This document shows, one piece after another, positions 11,418-23,762 of a stretch of DNA of 64,000 nucleotides; the stretch's first letter is position 1, and each line of letters opens with the position of its first letter. A program made the translations under genes and the position numbers. The stretch is taken from assembly GCF_028453695.1 (NCBI RefSeq), contig NC_135776.1, positions 1,984,001-2,048,000 on the forward strand, read 5' to 3'. The notes beneath the pieces were generated by a model. That model was not told the DNA's origin, made no database searches, and saw nothing but the letters and a program-made list of their open reading frames with translations. This stretch comes from Augochlora pura. Taxonomy: Eukaryota; Arthropoda; Insecta; Hymenoptera; Halictidae.

Positions 11418-14040
11418 TCGTGATAAAAACGACTATTCTTTTGGTTTTGATATTTAGTCCAATGAAAAAGCCTTGCAAAAATATTGACATTTCTCTAATC
11501 AAGGATCTCAGTGTACGTTGCATCAGGTAAATAAATTATCAGGATAAGTTTAGTACGAGCTCCAAAAAAATCTCGTCTATTCTTTTAGGAAATTGTTGTC
11601 ACCGTGCTTAGGTTCCAACATTTGTGTTTAACTTTTTTTAATTTGAATGCTTTGTAATTGTTATCGTCTTGCACGATATTGAACAAATATAAAGTTTATT
11701 TCAATATTTAGATAATACTTCAAAATAAATACGATTCCCTATTCATGCGAAAATAACAAAATAAAATGAAAAATCATCCAAATTATACGCGTACACGTAT
11801 GAAATATTTGGCTAAATAACTTGAACAGGAAGCGACGATATATGTATTTTATGCAAACACACTATCCTTGCATTTACAGCAAAGTCGAAACGGTGATTTT
11901 GCGATAAATTTTGTCTACATAGAAAACTAAGGCAAAATATTTTTTCAAAGAATGGTATGTAAATTCTAAACAAACAAAAGGTTGGTGTAACACAAATGCT
12001 AAAAGTGAAATTACGATTGCTCCTAGATACAACCACGATTATTGTTTTTAATAAATCAATGTCTCCAATAAATATTTAATAATTTTACGTCACGTTCATT
12101 CATATATTAATTTTAAGTTTTACTTTGTGTAACTTGTATATTTCAAATATTTCTAGCTTGTATATTGTCGAAATATCTGTGTCGCATAATGGCATGAATT
12201 TGATGAATTAAAACATTGTTCGCAAATTTTATGTTACTTTTTTAAGATGAGTTTTCTGAATATGTAGGTACTTGGTATAATTTTTAAATACATTATGAAC
12301 TTAAGACCGATACGACGATGAACTTAGGAGGAACTATAAATATATAGTCCTACATTTCCAGTTTTGTATTTAAGTAATGTTGATTACAACTGTTTATTAA
12401 GATTATTTTACATAACATTTTAAAATAAACATTGAAGTCTTTATTATTACGTTCCACTTTGAATGAACAATAGTAGTATCTTGAATAGTAAACAAAAAAA
12501 GTTGTATCTTTTGTATTTATATGAACTTATCGGTTTTAACAAAAGATATTGTTTAACATAGTATTTACCTATCGCTGGTTTCTGTTATAAAATCTGACAA
12601 ATTTAATGTTATACTGTTATCGAGGAATATATACTATTTGAAGAATTTGCAATGGCTATCTTTTTTTTGTACAAAAGCAGTATAATGGTGAATTGTACTA
12701 GAGGTGTATAAACAGTTTAAGGTACAAATTTTTATATACATAATTTCCTTACCATGCTCAAAAAATACAATTATCTCAAGATGAAACCTAGATGTTTTTT
12801 GTTTATTTGCAATTGTTCATATATAGTATCCTGTTTAGCGCCATACCAGCTGTATTTACGTCATTGTATAATATATAAGGTAAGTAGTTATTAAAAAGTA
12901 ATCACATTCGAAGTAGATAAAGTGTGATAAAACATTGATCATCGAAAGATTAAAAATACTAATCTTACTGCATAATAGCACCGTGAATAGTTTTTATTTA
13001 AATCGTGAAAGATCGTAAGGAAAGTAAGTACTTCAATTGTGCATTAATATCATTTTCTGTGATGTCCTACAGGTTGCATGGCACTACAGGAATCAAGTAC
13101 TCTGTATGGAAAATGTTTCCGAAATTATGATGCAAGCGGTCAAATGGTAATTCTAGACGCAAAGATAAGTTGCATGTAAAATCAACATTTGGCCAAGTGT
13201 ACCACAATTTCATTGGCATCCTGTATGTGTATGTGTGTGTGTAAATATATACATATATGTATGTATAATTCATTTACATTATAATATCTAGTAATATAGT
13301 ATTTAAACAATTATAATATCAATCAAAGTATTTAGTACTCGGTGACAGAAACAAATTATCAAAAGGATATCTTTGCATCGTGTACACTTTTTTTAAGAAC
13401 ATATTCACAAAATCTAGTGAATGCATCGTATCCATCTTTACAAGTGCAAAAGTTGCACGAAAGTAATTCAGTATTTTATTCCAATGAATGAGATTTCTCA
13501 TAGCTAGTAACTTTAATTCAATAACTTGTGCAAAAGAAGCTAAGACGTAGGTAACTACCTTCCTCTGTGATGTGAGATAAAACGCTAAGACGGTACAAAT
13601 AAAAATTAGAGTGTAAGTTAAGAGTAATTAAAAAAATACTGTTATATTTTGTACGTCGCACAGGTTTCACATGCAAGTGTAAGCCTGAAGGCAGCTTTCT
13701 TTTTAAAACTATTAAAACGATTTCTTTAAGTCACTGTACACAGATTTATAAACTTATACTACTTAGCACAGAACGTGCTACTAAAATGGCAGTACTTTAA
13801 GTAACAGATGTTCATACTATTTTGTAAGTGAGTACTTTGAGACGCTTTATATATGTCATAGAGTCTGACTGAAAAAGTTGTTCTACAAAAATTTCTGAAC
13901 GTGTCAAGTCTAAGAATATTTCGTATTTCTTTTACTCTATGCAAACGAATAGCTATATTCTTTTCTTTCGTTAAATGTTTCTTCATAACTTAAAAACTTC
14001 CTCAATTTCTCGTATTGCTCGCATAATATTCGAATTTCAT
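11418..14040. other. 2.6 kb without a gene; probably ABCC 3' UTR plus flank of the capsid-like element
   Basis: Strongly AT-rich, with no open frame resembling a protein. Several AATAAA-type signals can be read on the minus strand (for example near 11697, 12391, 12441 and 12786), compatible with a long or alternatively polyadenylated 3' UTR of the ABC transporter ending at 14041. A short GT microsatellite lies near 13226-13242. Short minus-strand open frames here look like chance. Confidence 0.5.
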
Positions 14041-17000
14041 TTAAATTACAAGGCCTGCATCTTTAGCTATACCATAGAACAAGCTTGATGGATTACGAAG
14101 TAACACATCCGGCGAATCAAATTCCATAATGCGTCCATTATCGAGGACAATGACCCTAAAAGCATAAAATGTATTTAATAACAATCTACGTTTGAAAAAT
14201 CCTTTTAAAAATCGTGAAACTCACCTGTCTGAATCAAGAATAGTATTAAACCTGTGGGCTATTGTAAGTACTGTGCACTCACTAAATTCTCGTCTAATTG
14301 TCGACTGTATTAAGTCATCGGTTTCAAGATCAACCGATGCAGTTGCTTCGTCGAGTATAAGTACTTTTGTTTTTCTAAGTAAAGCTCTCGCCAAGCATAT
14401 TAATTGTCGCTGACCTATACTTAAGTTATCACCGCCTTCGGTCACTTCATGTAGAAGACCACTAGCCAAGTCTAAAATGTAATGCAACATTGTGTATTCT
14501 TGTATATCAAAACATAAATTTGATTGAAGTGCTGCTTACTTTGAACAAAAGATTTCAGATGCGCATGTTCCAACGCCGTCCAAACTTCTTCATCCGTGTG
14601 ATTGTTGAATGGATCTAGATTCATTCTTAGAGTTCCAGAGAACAATATAGGATCTTGCGGTATAATAGTCAGTCTGGATCTTAAATCGTGAAGACCCAGT
14701 TTCGAGATGTCGACGCCATCGATGGTAATTTGTCCTTCGGCCGCTTCTAATATCCTGAACAGAGCCAACGTCAGAGACGACTTGCCGGCGCCGGTTCTAC
14801 CGACAATGCCAACTTTTTCTCCTCCCTTGACAGAAAACGACAATCCACGAAGTACAAGGTCCAGGCCTTGCCTGTAACGAACTTTGTAATCTTTGAAATC
14901 TACGCGACCCTTTACAGGCCAATCATTAGACAGCTCGTGATTAGGATTCTTCCACGGTGCTTCCTGAGGTGTTTCTGTGTACTCCTTTATTCTTTCTACA
15001 GCTACTATGTTTGTTTCGACGTCCGATGTCATTCTTACCAACCAATTTAACGTTTGGGTTACCTAAGCAAGGGAAGCGTTGTTAATCAACCGTTGACTCT
15101 CTATGACCGTAATTACTTTGTAAATGATGTCCTACTTGTAAAGCATAGCTAACAGATAGACCAACCATACCCGGCTCCATAGTATCTCTTGATAAGACAG
15201 CAAATAGTGCAGAACAGAAAATAATTAAATTTCCAACCATTTCTAAACGCACTGCCAGCCATCTACAAAGAACAATAATATCTTATATCTAATACAGAAT
15301 GTTCTCGTTTCGAATTGGAAATTGAAATGAAAATTCTACCTGTTTGCGATTATGCTAGGATAATAGCAAATTTGATTAAAATCTACCCTATTTTCGGACT
15401 CAAGAATAAATCGGTCTTGCACGCCGAATGCCCTGATAATCTGTGCTCCTAAGAAGAAAATATAGTGATATAATTTTTCATGTTATCATCTTTTAATACT
15501 TGAATACACCTAGTCATGCATTCGTGTCGTTACGTACCAGACACAGATTCGCTGAAGTGCGAGTATATCGGAGATCTTGAAACGGATTCCAGACGTTTCA
15601 GCTGCCTTGAACTAGCAACATATAATCGTTGAACAAAATAATAGATTACACCTATTGGTACTATTACTGCCACAAATATCGGTGTACTGAAACTTATTAC
15701 CACTAAAGTTGCTATGACCTGTAATGTAAAGGTGTTGTTTAAAAAAATATATTTAACAAAGGTATCTCTTATTCATAATCGTATGAACCGTATCGCAATC
15801 TTAAAAACACATATACCCTTATGTTCTTGTATGCAGTTATAAAATGATAATAACTGTGAGGAAACAATTTAAAACTTAATGATCATGCAACTCATTTGAA
15901 GAGATACTCGTGTATATCAATTTCGACATCGATATATATGTATATATCGATTATATATATTTTATATTTATATATAAATATAAAATAAAATATAAACAAT
16001 ATTTCTTTTTCCACCCATATACGATATAATGACATCTTAAACCAAACATGTACTACACACAATTATTATGAAAATATTAGTTGATATATACTTGCACAAC
16101 CATTTACCATCGTTCATTGTCTTACATATATTTACCATATTTTTCTCATATTTGCCATTTATGATACATTAAACATCTAATTTACTGGAACGGACACAAT
16201 TATACACAGTTACTGCTGATACAACATAGTTCGTGTACGTTAGTTGTTCCGAATAAAATGTACATTCCGGTACAGCAAATAACTTATCGAAAAGCTACAA
16301 ACCGAGGAACAAAGGCAACATGACAACATATAATTTCAAACCCTACACGTATAAAATAAAGGGATGACCATGTGATGTATTTAAATGATAGATACTTAAG
16401 ATTCAAACCAATACAAACCCTTTCATAAAATGGAAGTATACTCAAAGTGGACCCATATGATAAGTAATGACTAAAGAACATGTGAGAAAGAAATAATAAG
16501 AATCAATGGATTACAGTTTGGTTCAGGCATTTCCGACAATTACCTCGAACAAGCAATAGATGCTATCAGAAATTTGCTGTGGAAGAGATGTGTCCAGTAC
16601 GTCGACGTCTTTAGCAAACCTGGAGATAATGCGACCAGTAGGTGTCGTATCAAAGAAGGTCAATGGAGAACGCATCACAGCACGCAGCATCACTATATGC
16701 ATCTGGCGAGCAGCCAGCCAGCAGCCCAGCTGCGGTGCCAAATCGCAGAAAAAACTCGCCATCGCTACAACATCAGACATGATTGGCTTTCATTGTAACC
16801 ATATCAATAAGAATTTCGAATCTTAAATAGTTGAGAATCGATGAGAGAAATATGCTAGAGCATTTTACCGATCTGAAACACTTCAACAAATGTTTCTCTT
16901 CATTCAAGTTTCTCATTTGTTACGATATAAATTTTTCTCGTGACGAATGTCAAGAAATTGTTTGTAAGATTTCATAAATATCTATTCGCTTCTAATACGC

Positions 17001-20000
17001 ATGAACAAGTAAGAAAGAAATATTGTCCAACAGATAAATTTGTAATACCAAAAAATTAAAAAATGCTGTTCTGTCTCATGTTATGCGAGGTGGGTGAAGT
17101 TTGCTGTGGAGTATCATGCTAGGCACATGTAATGGATAACAACGCACAATAAGCTAGGCAGTTAATACTGAAAAATTTATGCAAATTACATAAGGAACTT
17201 ACAAGCACAAGCAACATTGTTTTTTATAAGATAAAAGTTCATGGTATAATTGTGTCCATTACCTAATTATGATATTATACTACTGTACAAGTTGTAGTGC
17301 ATGTAGATTGTTAGTGATTATACAAAAGAATAAATAAAACGAAAGACGAGAATCGATCTTTCTGAGAGCTCTTCTAATGAAAATTTAGATGTCAATTACC
17401 TGAAACAGACACTATATCTATTTTAATATCACGTTCGACAAAATTAATCGTGAATAAGTTCATAAAATGGCTGAAAAGAGAAGAATATGTACCGATGATA
17501 ATAGAACTCAAATTTGATAATTAAATCATATTTTCCTCTGCTTTTAATAAATTAAAAAGTAATAAATCAATTTAGAGAAAATGATCTTGTCTGTACATGA
17601 CTATAATTTGCTTCGGCATGCAAACAACATTTTTAAGTGATTGTTCATACCTTCTTCATATAGTTACCATAGGTATACTTCTTCGAAGGTCTAGCTTAAT
17701 TAATAAAATATCAAATAAGGTATATGTATAATATCAAAGTCGTGATTGCAATGAGTAAACGGTTATTTTCGCATGAGAAACAGTAATTGTTAAGCACAAC
17801 ATTTACAAGAGACAAATAGCATACCGAAAAGAGGCAAGTAATCCAGGAACGTAGTATTGTTGGCAAAACGTTATCAATGACATCGGTGTCTTTACCGAAT
17901 CGACTGAGAAGTCGACCGATCGGAGTACTGTCAAAGAATGACATTGGGCTGTGAAGATTACGTTGCAACATACTCTCGAAGAGACGCACGGAAGCGTATA
18001 TCGCTCCTTTTGCCATGATTAACGACCCAGCAAACGTTGTTAAGCCTACAACGATTCGTGGTAATTTTGATACATCATTGATTCCGATATATTTATATCA
18101 AGAATTTGCAACTCTTCTTGCAAAAATTGCATTCGCTTATTAATCTAGATCGTTTTAGAAAAATAAAACCAACTCATTTAATCCTAGTCTTAGCTCACCG
18201 TATGTATAACATCATTCTGCAAGTTCCTTATTGCAGTCACACATATATCGAGATGCATTTATAATTAGAAACGAAAAGATTATTAACAAAGGTACATTAT
18301 CAGCAAATCATGGCAAACTATCATAGCTTGTTAAAAAAATAGGAATCAAGTAGTGGACATGCACTACTGTAAAATAATCGTTAGATGGTTAATCTTTACA
18401 ATGAGACTACGTGATAGTGGAATTTTCTTTGGTTCGATATTTTTGACTTTTTTTTTCAATGAAATTATAATCAATCAACTGGAATTCTAAGTTTTAGTAG
18501 CGTGTAAGTAAGACTTCTCCTTTATCAATTATGTTATACTTATCTACATTAGAATTAATAACTGAAGATAAATGCATGCGAAATATAAATTATACTCTTT
18601 CTAGTGTCAAAGACATTGAAATGGTTGCATTTTAACATTTATCACTATGAAAGCCCTTACTGTGAGTATTAACGTTCTATAGATACAGCAAAACCACACT
18701 CGCTGAGATGTTATTAATATTGGAGCATTGGTTAATGTGTAAAATTATTTCGGAAACAACAGGTATTTGGTATAATGGTGTACTAAGACATGTGCATATT
18801 TATATTCATACCTATTGCTTATTCTAACGAAGAAAAATTAAATTGCCTCAAAACCATGTAATCTGTGAAGGAACATGCTCTTTTTGGAGAACTTTCAATC
18901 AAGCCCAATAAGCTTACCTTATTAAACTTACAATGGTTTTGTTTTACAAAAACAGCTAACGTACTCAATTTTCGTAAAGAAGAAGTGCTAAGTATCATAT
19001 AATAATCATAAAATTTTAAAAACATACCCTGACCAAGTCCAAGTCCACCATATACTCCAAGGTACATATCCTGTTTTGATCTATCGAACGTGTTATTGTA
19101 ATCTGTTAAATTATCATTGGACCACACGCTCAGCCAAGAATTTGAACCAATACTGAATCCTTGGAAAATTGCATTCATTATAATGGTCGCTATCGATAAG
19201 AACCATCCAATCGATTTGAAATAGTGCGAATACACTTGCCATTTGACCTTAATTTAATGAAAAAAAAGAAGGAGAAATATATAATTGCATATTCAACAAT
19301 AGTTTTAAAGCGACCAAAAAAACAACTTACACTGCCAATTTCAGTTTTTTCCACTTCTACTAATTTGTCAATTGGTAGTGTTGGTTTATCCATCACACTG
19401 TTACTGCGTATATAACTATCTGATTGTTGACTGTCTGTAGAATGTTGTCTAAAAGTTTGTTTAAAGTTGTGATAACTATATATAGAGGGACGAATGTCAA
19501 ACGTCGAATAACAGTGAAAGAAACTTACTTCTTTAATGAGCCTCGTAAAGATCTTTTCTCAGTGATAGAACCAGATTCGCTTTGACTCTCTGATGTTCTT
19601 GATCTGGCTCTTGTCAATTTCTGTTGCAATTCGTTAGAACCAATCGTTGTTTCCAGTTGTTGTTTAATTTCATTTAAATCTTCTTCTGACCCATCATCAG
19701 CATGCACTGTTCCAAATTTATCATAATAGATATAAAATAATACGTCATATTAAACGAAAAAAAAGGTACATTATTGTAGTATGACAACGTAATAATTTCC
19801 TAATATTAAAATTTAGTAACAGAAAAATCTTTTCTTCTACATAAAAAAGTTTTCAATTCATTTTGCAAGTACCGGACGTTAATGGCAATTTTTAAAACAC
19901 AAGTTACGGAAACAAATGAACTATTGTATTTATCTAAAGAATTTCTCAGCGATACCGAGGTTCAAATGGGACATGCGTTATGCAAAAAAGGTAGTCCTGC

Positions 20001-23000
20001 ATGCATGTTATATACTGTATTAGGTGGAAATAAAAAATTGCACGAAAGATGACTTCAAAATACAAATTGGCTATTCAAAAATTACTAAAATAAAAGAATC
20101 CAGAAATATTAATAACCTTGATACCCTAAAATCTCAAGCCAAATGCAATATGAACCATTTTCCGTACAATCGCAAACAAATTGACTTAGGGAAAGGAATC
20201 GTAATTACTTTTTTCACTGACTTACGATTTCCAACTTAGAACCATGAAAAATATAATTGAACATTAATCAAGAGAATACGAATAACGAAAATAAAGATCA
20301 GAAGAATTGATGTATACCTTCTTGCAAATGATGAACTAAAAATTCAGAAAAAGCTCCCTTTTTCTCCAGAAGCTGTTTGTAACTTCCAACTTCGGTTATC
20401 TCGCCATCTTTCAGAACAATTATATTATCGACTTCTGGTAAGAAGGTGATGCCGTGTGTTACAAGTATCCTTGTCTTTTTCTTGAGTAAACCGCTGTTGC
20501 CAATCACATTCTCAAAGATGTGTTTACCAACGTGTGAATCTACTGCGCTCAAAGGATCGTCTAAGAAGTACACATCTGAATCATTGTACACCGCTCTTGC
20601 TAAGGCCACTCTTTGCTTCTGTCCACCAGATAAATTAATACCCTTCTCTCCGATCTCAGTCTGATCGCCTGCAGGCAATATCTTTAAATCTGGATTCAAT
20701 GCGCACGCTTCGATCACACGATTATATGAATTTTTATGCTGTGGTTTGCCAAACAGTACATTATCTTGTAACGATGCGTTTTGTATCCATGCTTGCTGAG
20801 ATACATAAGCAATAGATCCCTATATGGAGAAAAAAGAATTAATATCTTTCGCCAACGTCTAATTAAATCGGAGTATATGTAATTCGTTAATAACCTTCGT
20901 GTTCACTCTGCCACTGATTTTATCCATCTCTCCCAAAAGTGCTGATATTAGAGAGCTTTTACCAGATCCCACTGTACCAACAACAGCTACCAACTGCCCT
21001 TGTTCTACTTGTAAATTGATATTTCTTAACGTTGGTTTCTCAATATTATCCGCCTCCCACGTGAAAGTACCGTTCTCAACTAATAGCGCGTGAGCTATAT
21101 AAATTATATATCGGTATATTATAGTGTGTTCGTTTTAATAAGTAACCATAATAATAAATAATACTTACATTCAGATGGATCATGTTGAACATTGTTAGGG
21201 TCCAATTCTTCTGTGTTCATGAATTTGTTAATACGTTTAACGGAAACCCAAGCCTGAATGCCATTAAAATCATTATTCAATATGTAATTAAGCACGATAT
21301 AATTGAATTTTAATGAGTTTTTAATTACCTGAACCATGTTTCCAATCATCATGGGTAATATAGACAGAGGAAATCTTAAAATGTTAAAAAGACTAAGAGA
21401 AACGAAAGCAACAGTACTATTTAAGTGGTTCTTCTCATCTATAAGTACAAATGTTGCAAAGGATACTAAAGATACCTAAAATCAAACAAATGATCAGAAG
21501 ATTGCAATTATAGTCGTATCGATGTTGAAAAGTTTACAGCGATTTTAGAGAAACTTACTAAGAAAGGAGCAAACGACCAGATAAAACTTGTTCCAGAATT
21601 GAGGTACGCCGCTTCTTTTAATACTTGAATTTCTTTTGTACGTATTTTTAATATTTGCTCTTCAAACGAAGGTTCCCAGGCATACAATTTTAACACTTTG
21701 ATGCCATTGAGAACTTCATTCATTAATTTAACTCTTTCATCTTTGCTTTTCATTTGCCTGATTTGCAATGTTTTTACTCTATTCGTGATCAATAAATTTA
21801 CTGGAATAAGAATAAGTAGAACAGCTAAACCAGCAAGTACAGCTGGCCCCAGTAGGTCCCACAAAAAGTATAAGGCTAAAACGATTTGTAGAGGTGCAGA
21901 CCAAATCATATTTATGTATGCCGTTAAATCCATGAATCTTTGTGCATCCACAGACATTAAGTTTACTATTTCACCAAGTGTTGATTCTTTTCGAGCAGTG
22001 TTGGACATTCTCAATGCCTTCCGATAAATTGCGGCTGTTAATGCAGTACGTATACGTAATCCAACTAAGAACATGCGGTGAAAGTACTGAGATAAAATTA
22101 ATGTTTGAAATGTGGCTGTAACTAGGAGTAAAACTGCTAACAAATAGCCTTTCCACATTGACTCGCGTTCCTCAATAAAACGAATGAGTAGTCTAAATTA
22201 AAAATAATAACAATTATAATCTATACAGTTGTGATTCCTAATGACTTTACTAATTTCAGAAATAACAAACTTGTTATTTAGAGCAGGAAAAAGATCATGC
22301 AGAACTGATCTATTGATACTTGCTTTAATATTTGTGGACTAACAAAAGTCATAACATCCTGTACACCCTTAAGTATGGCACCGAATAAGAAGGAAGCACC
22401 GAAAGCTTTACAAAGAGGTGGCAAAATCGATGATACCTTTTTTTTATGTCCACTATTAAAATCTACTTGTCCAGAAGACTTTCTAAAAGATGCCTTAGTG
22501 TTGTGTACACTGTAAAAAAATGCAAACAATATTATTATTATTATTATTAAACATATTATAATTAACATCGAACTTCATTTAATTTAATTACAAATATAGG
22601 CAACTACTTTCTCTTTATATATTTGAACTTACCTAAAGCAAATCCAAAATACTCTTGTTAGCAAAAGTAGATTGACATTTTATTACTAATGTAATTTAAT
22701 ACACAGGCATTTCATAATATTGATTCTCATTATCTTTTTAAAAATCATCGTCAAGTATTTATGAATATCACACTCACTTGTTGTTTTTTTGCACATTTTT
22801 GTTCCAGTATTTATCGAATTTTGGGACGACTTCTCCGGCCGAATCTTCTGCATTCATAGACCACAAATCTGTAGCTTCCAAAGGTTTTCGAAATCCTTTC
22901 CATGCCATCGGATCGAACCATGTGAAAAATATTTTTGATGGAAAGGAAGAGGCCTGCTCTGGACATGGTATTCCTTCCTATTAAATTTAATATGCAGAGT

Positions 23001-23762
23001 TAATGGTGCATCGTAAATTGATTGAAGACTAAACTGGATGTAACAAAGATAAACTTACCTTTGGATATTCACTACCCTCAGGTTCCGCGTCAACCAGAAA
23101 ATTCAACAAGAATAAAATTACTACTACTGGGTAATATATCATATATGATACAAACGAATAAGTGACTTCTTTCTAAAAAAGAAATACAAATGAAAGTTAA
23201 ATTATGAATCTCTTAAAAATACAACTTCATAAACAATTAATGTACCTTCTTAATGTACACCCTTAATACGGTTCTGTATTGAATAACTCCACATATTACA
23301 ACAACAAACCAAAACAAAAATAATAATCCAGAAGTACGCATTCCACGCTTCTTATTATATATTACTAAAAGAAATGCTAGAATCTACAAAAAGAAACAGT
23401 GTGAACAATAAGTTTAGCCTTCCTTCAGGTTTCCAAAAATGGATGCGAAATAATACTCACAAAGGTAACTATCTTTACACATGGTGTATAATAATCAACG
23501 CTAAAAACATTTTCATAAGAACTTCTATGTATAGCATTGCCTATATCAACGATAGTAAGTACAATCAATAATGCCAAAAGTATTTGTTTAGAAATATATA
23601 ACCATGTGTATGGAATATTTTTCTTCTTGCTACTTATAAGATAATAAGCTTCTATCGGTGAGAAGAACCATAAAAATGCACACGGTATCCATATCAACAT
23701 AGTCTTTTGAAAACATTCTGGGATATCTGGATCATCCGTGTTCCATGCTATAGTATCATTCT
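14041..23762 (-). CDS. Multidrug resistance-associated protein (ABCC/MRP1-like) full ABC transporter; first exon not found
   Basis: ATP-driven exporter of glutathione/organic-anion conjugates, in a membrane. Roughly 21 exons were traced. Exon order begins 23762-23461 (TMD0 helices, NDTIAWNTDDPDIPECFQ), then 23383, 23175, the L0 linker near 22983-22777, TMD1 (22511-22325, 22192-21558 with GEIVNLMSVDAQRFMDL), and NBD1 (21098-20319: Walker A GTVGSGKSSL, signature LSGGQKQR, Walker B FLDDPLSAVD). The linker follows (19707-19331), then TMD2 (from 19250), NBD2 (15062-14225: GRTGAGKSSL, LSIGQRQL, LILDEATASVD) and the last exon 14155-14041 ending KDAGLVI. NBD1 has Asp where NBD2 has the catalytic Glu, as in other ABCC proteins. 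Two alternative 221-bp TMD2 exons sit at 18045-17825 and 16764-16544. One intron (22323-22193) has a GC donor. The start Met must lie upstream of 23762. Confidence 0.93.
16544..16764 (-). other. ABCC mutually exclusive exon, copy A (221 bp)
   Basis: Acceptor gttgtag before 16764, donor gtaatt after 16544. It encodes part of TMD2, including the block SPLTFFDTTPTGRIISRF and KDVDVLD. It fits the same phases as copy B: after the shared upstream exon (phase 1, ending CAG G) and before the shared downstream exon at 15718 (phase 0). Using both copies (442 nt) or neither would break the frame downstream, so the two should be spliced one at a time. Confidence 0.85.
17825..18045 (-). other. ABCC mutually exclusive exon, copy B (221 bp)
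   Basis: Acceptor gttgtag before 18045, donor gtatgc after 17825; exactly the length of copy A. It encodes the same TMD2 region with SPMSFFDSTPIGRLLSRF and KDTDVID. The copies keep the core motif but differ strongly in the preceding helix, so the choice would change the membrane segment facing the substrate path. Drosophila MRP (CG6214) is known for tandem variant exons, so this is an established mode for the family. Confidence 0.85.
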
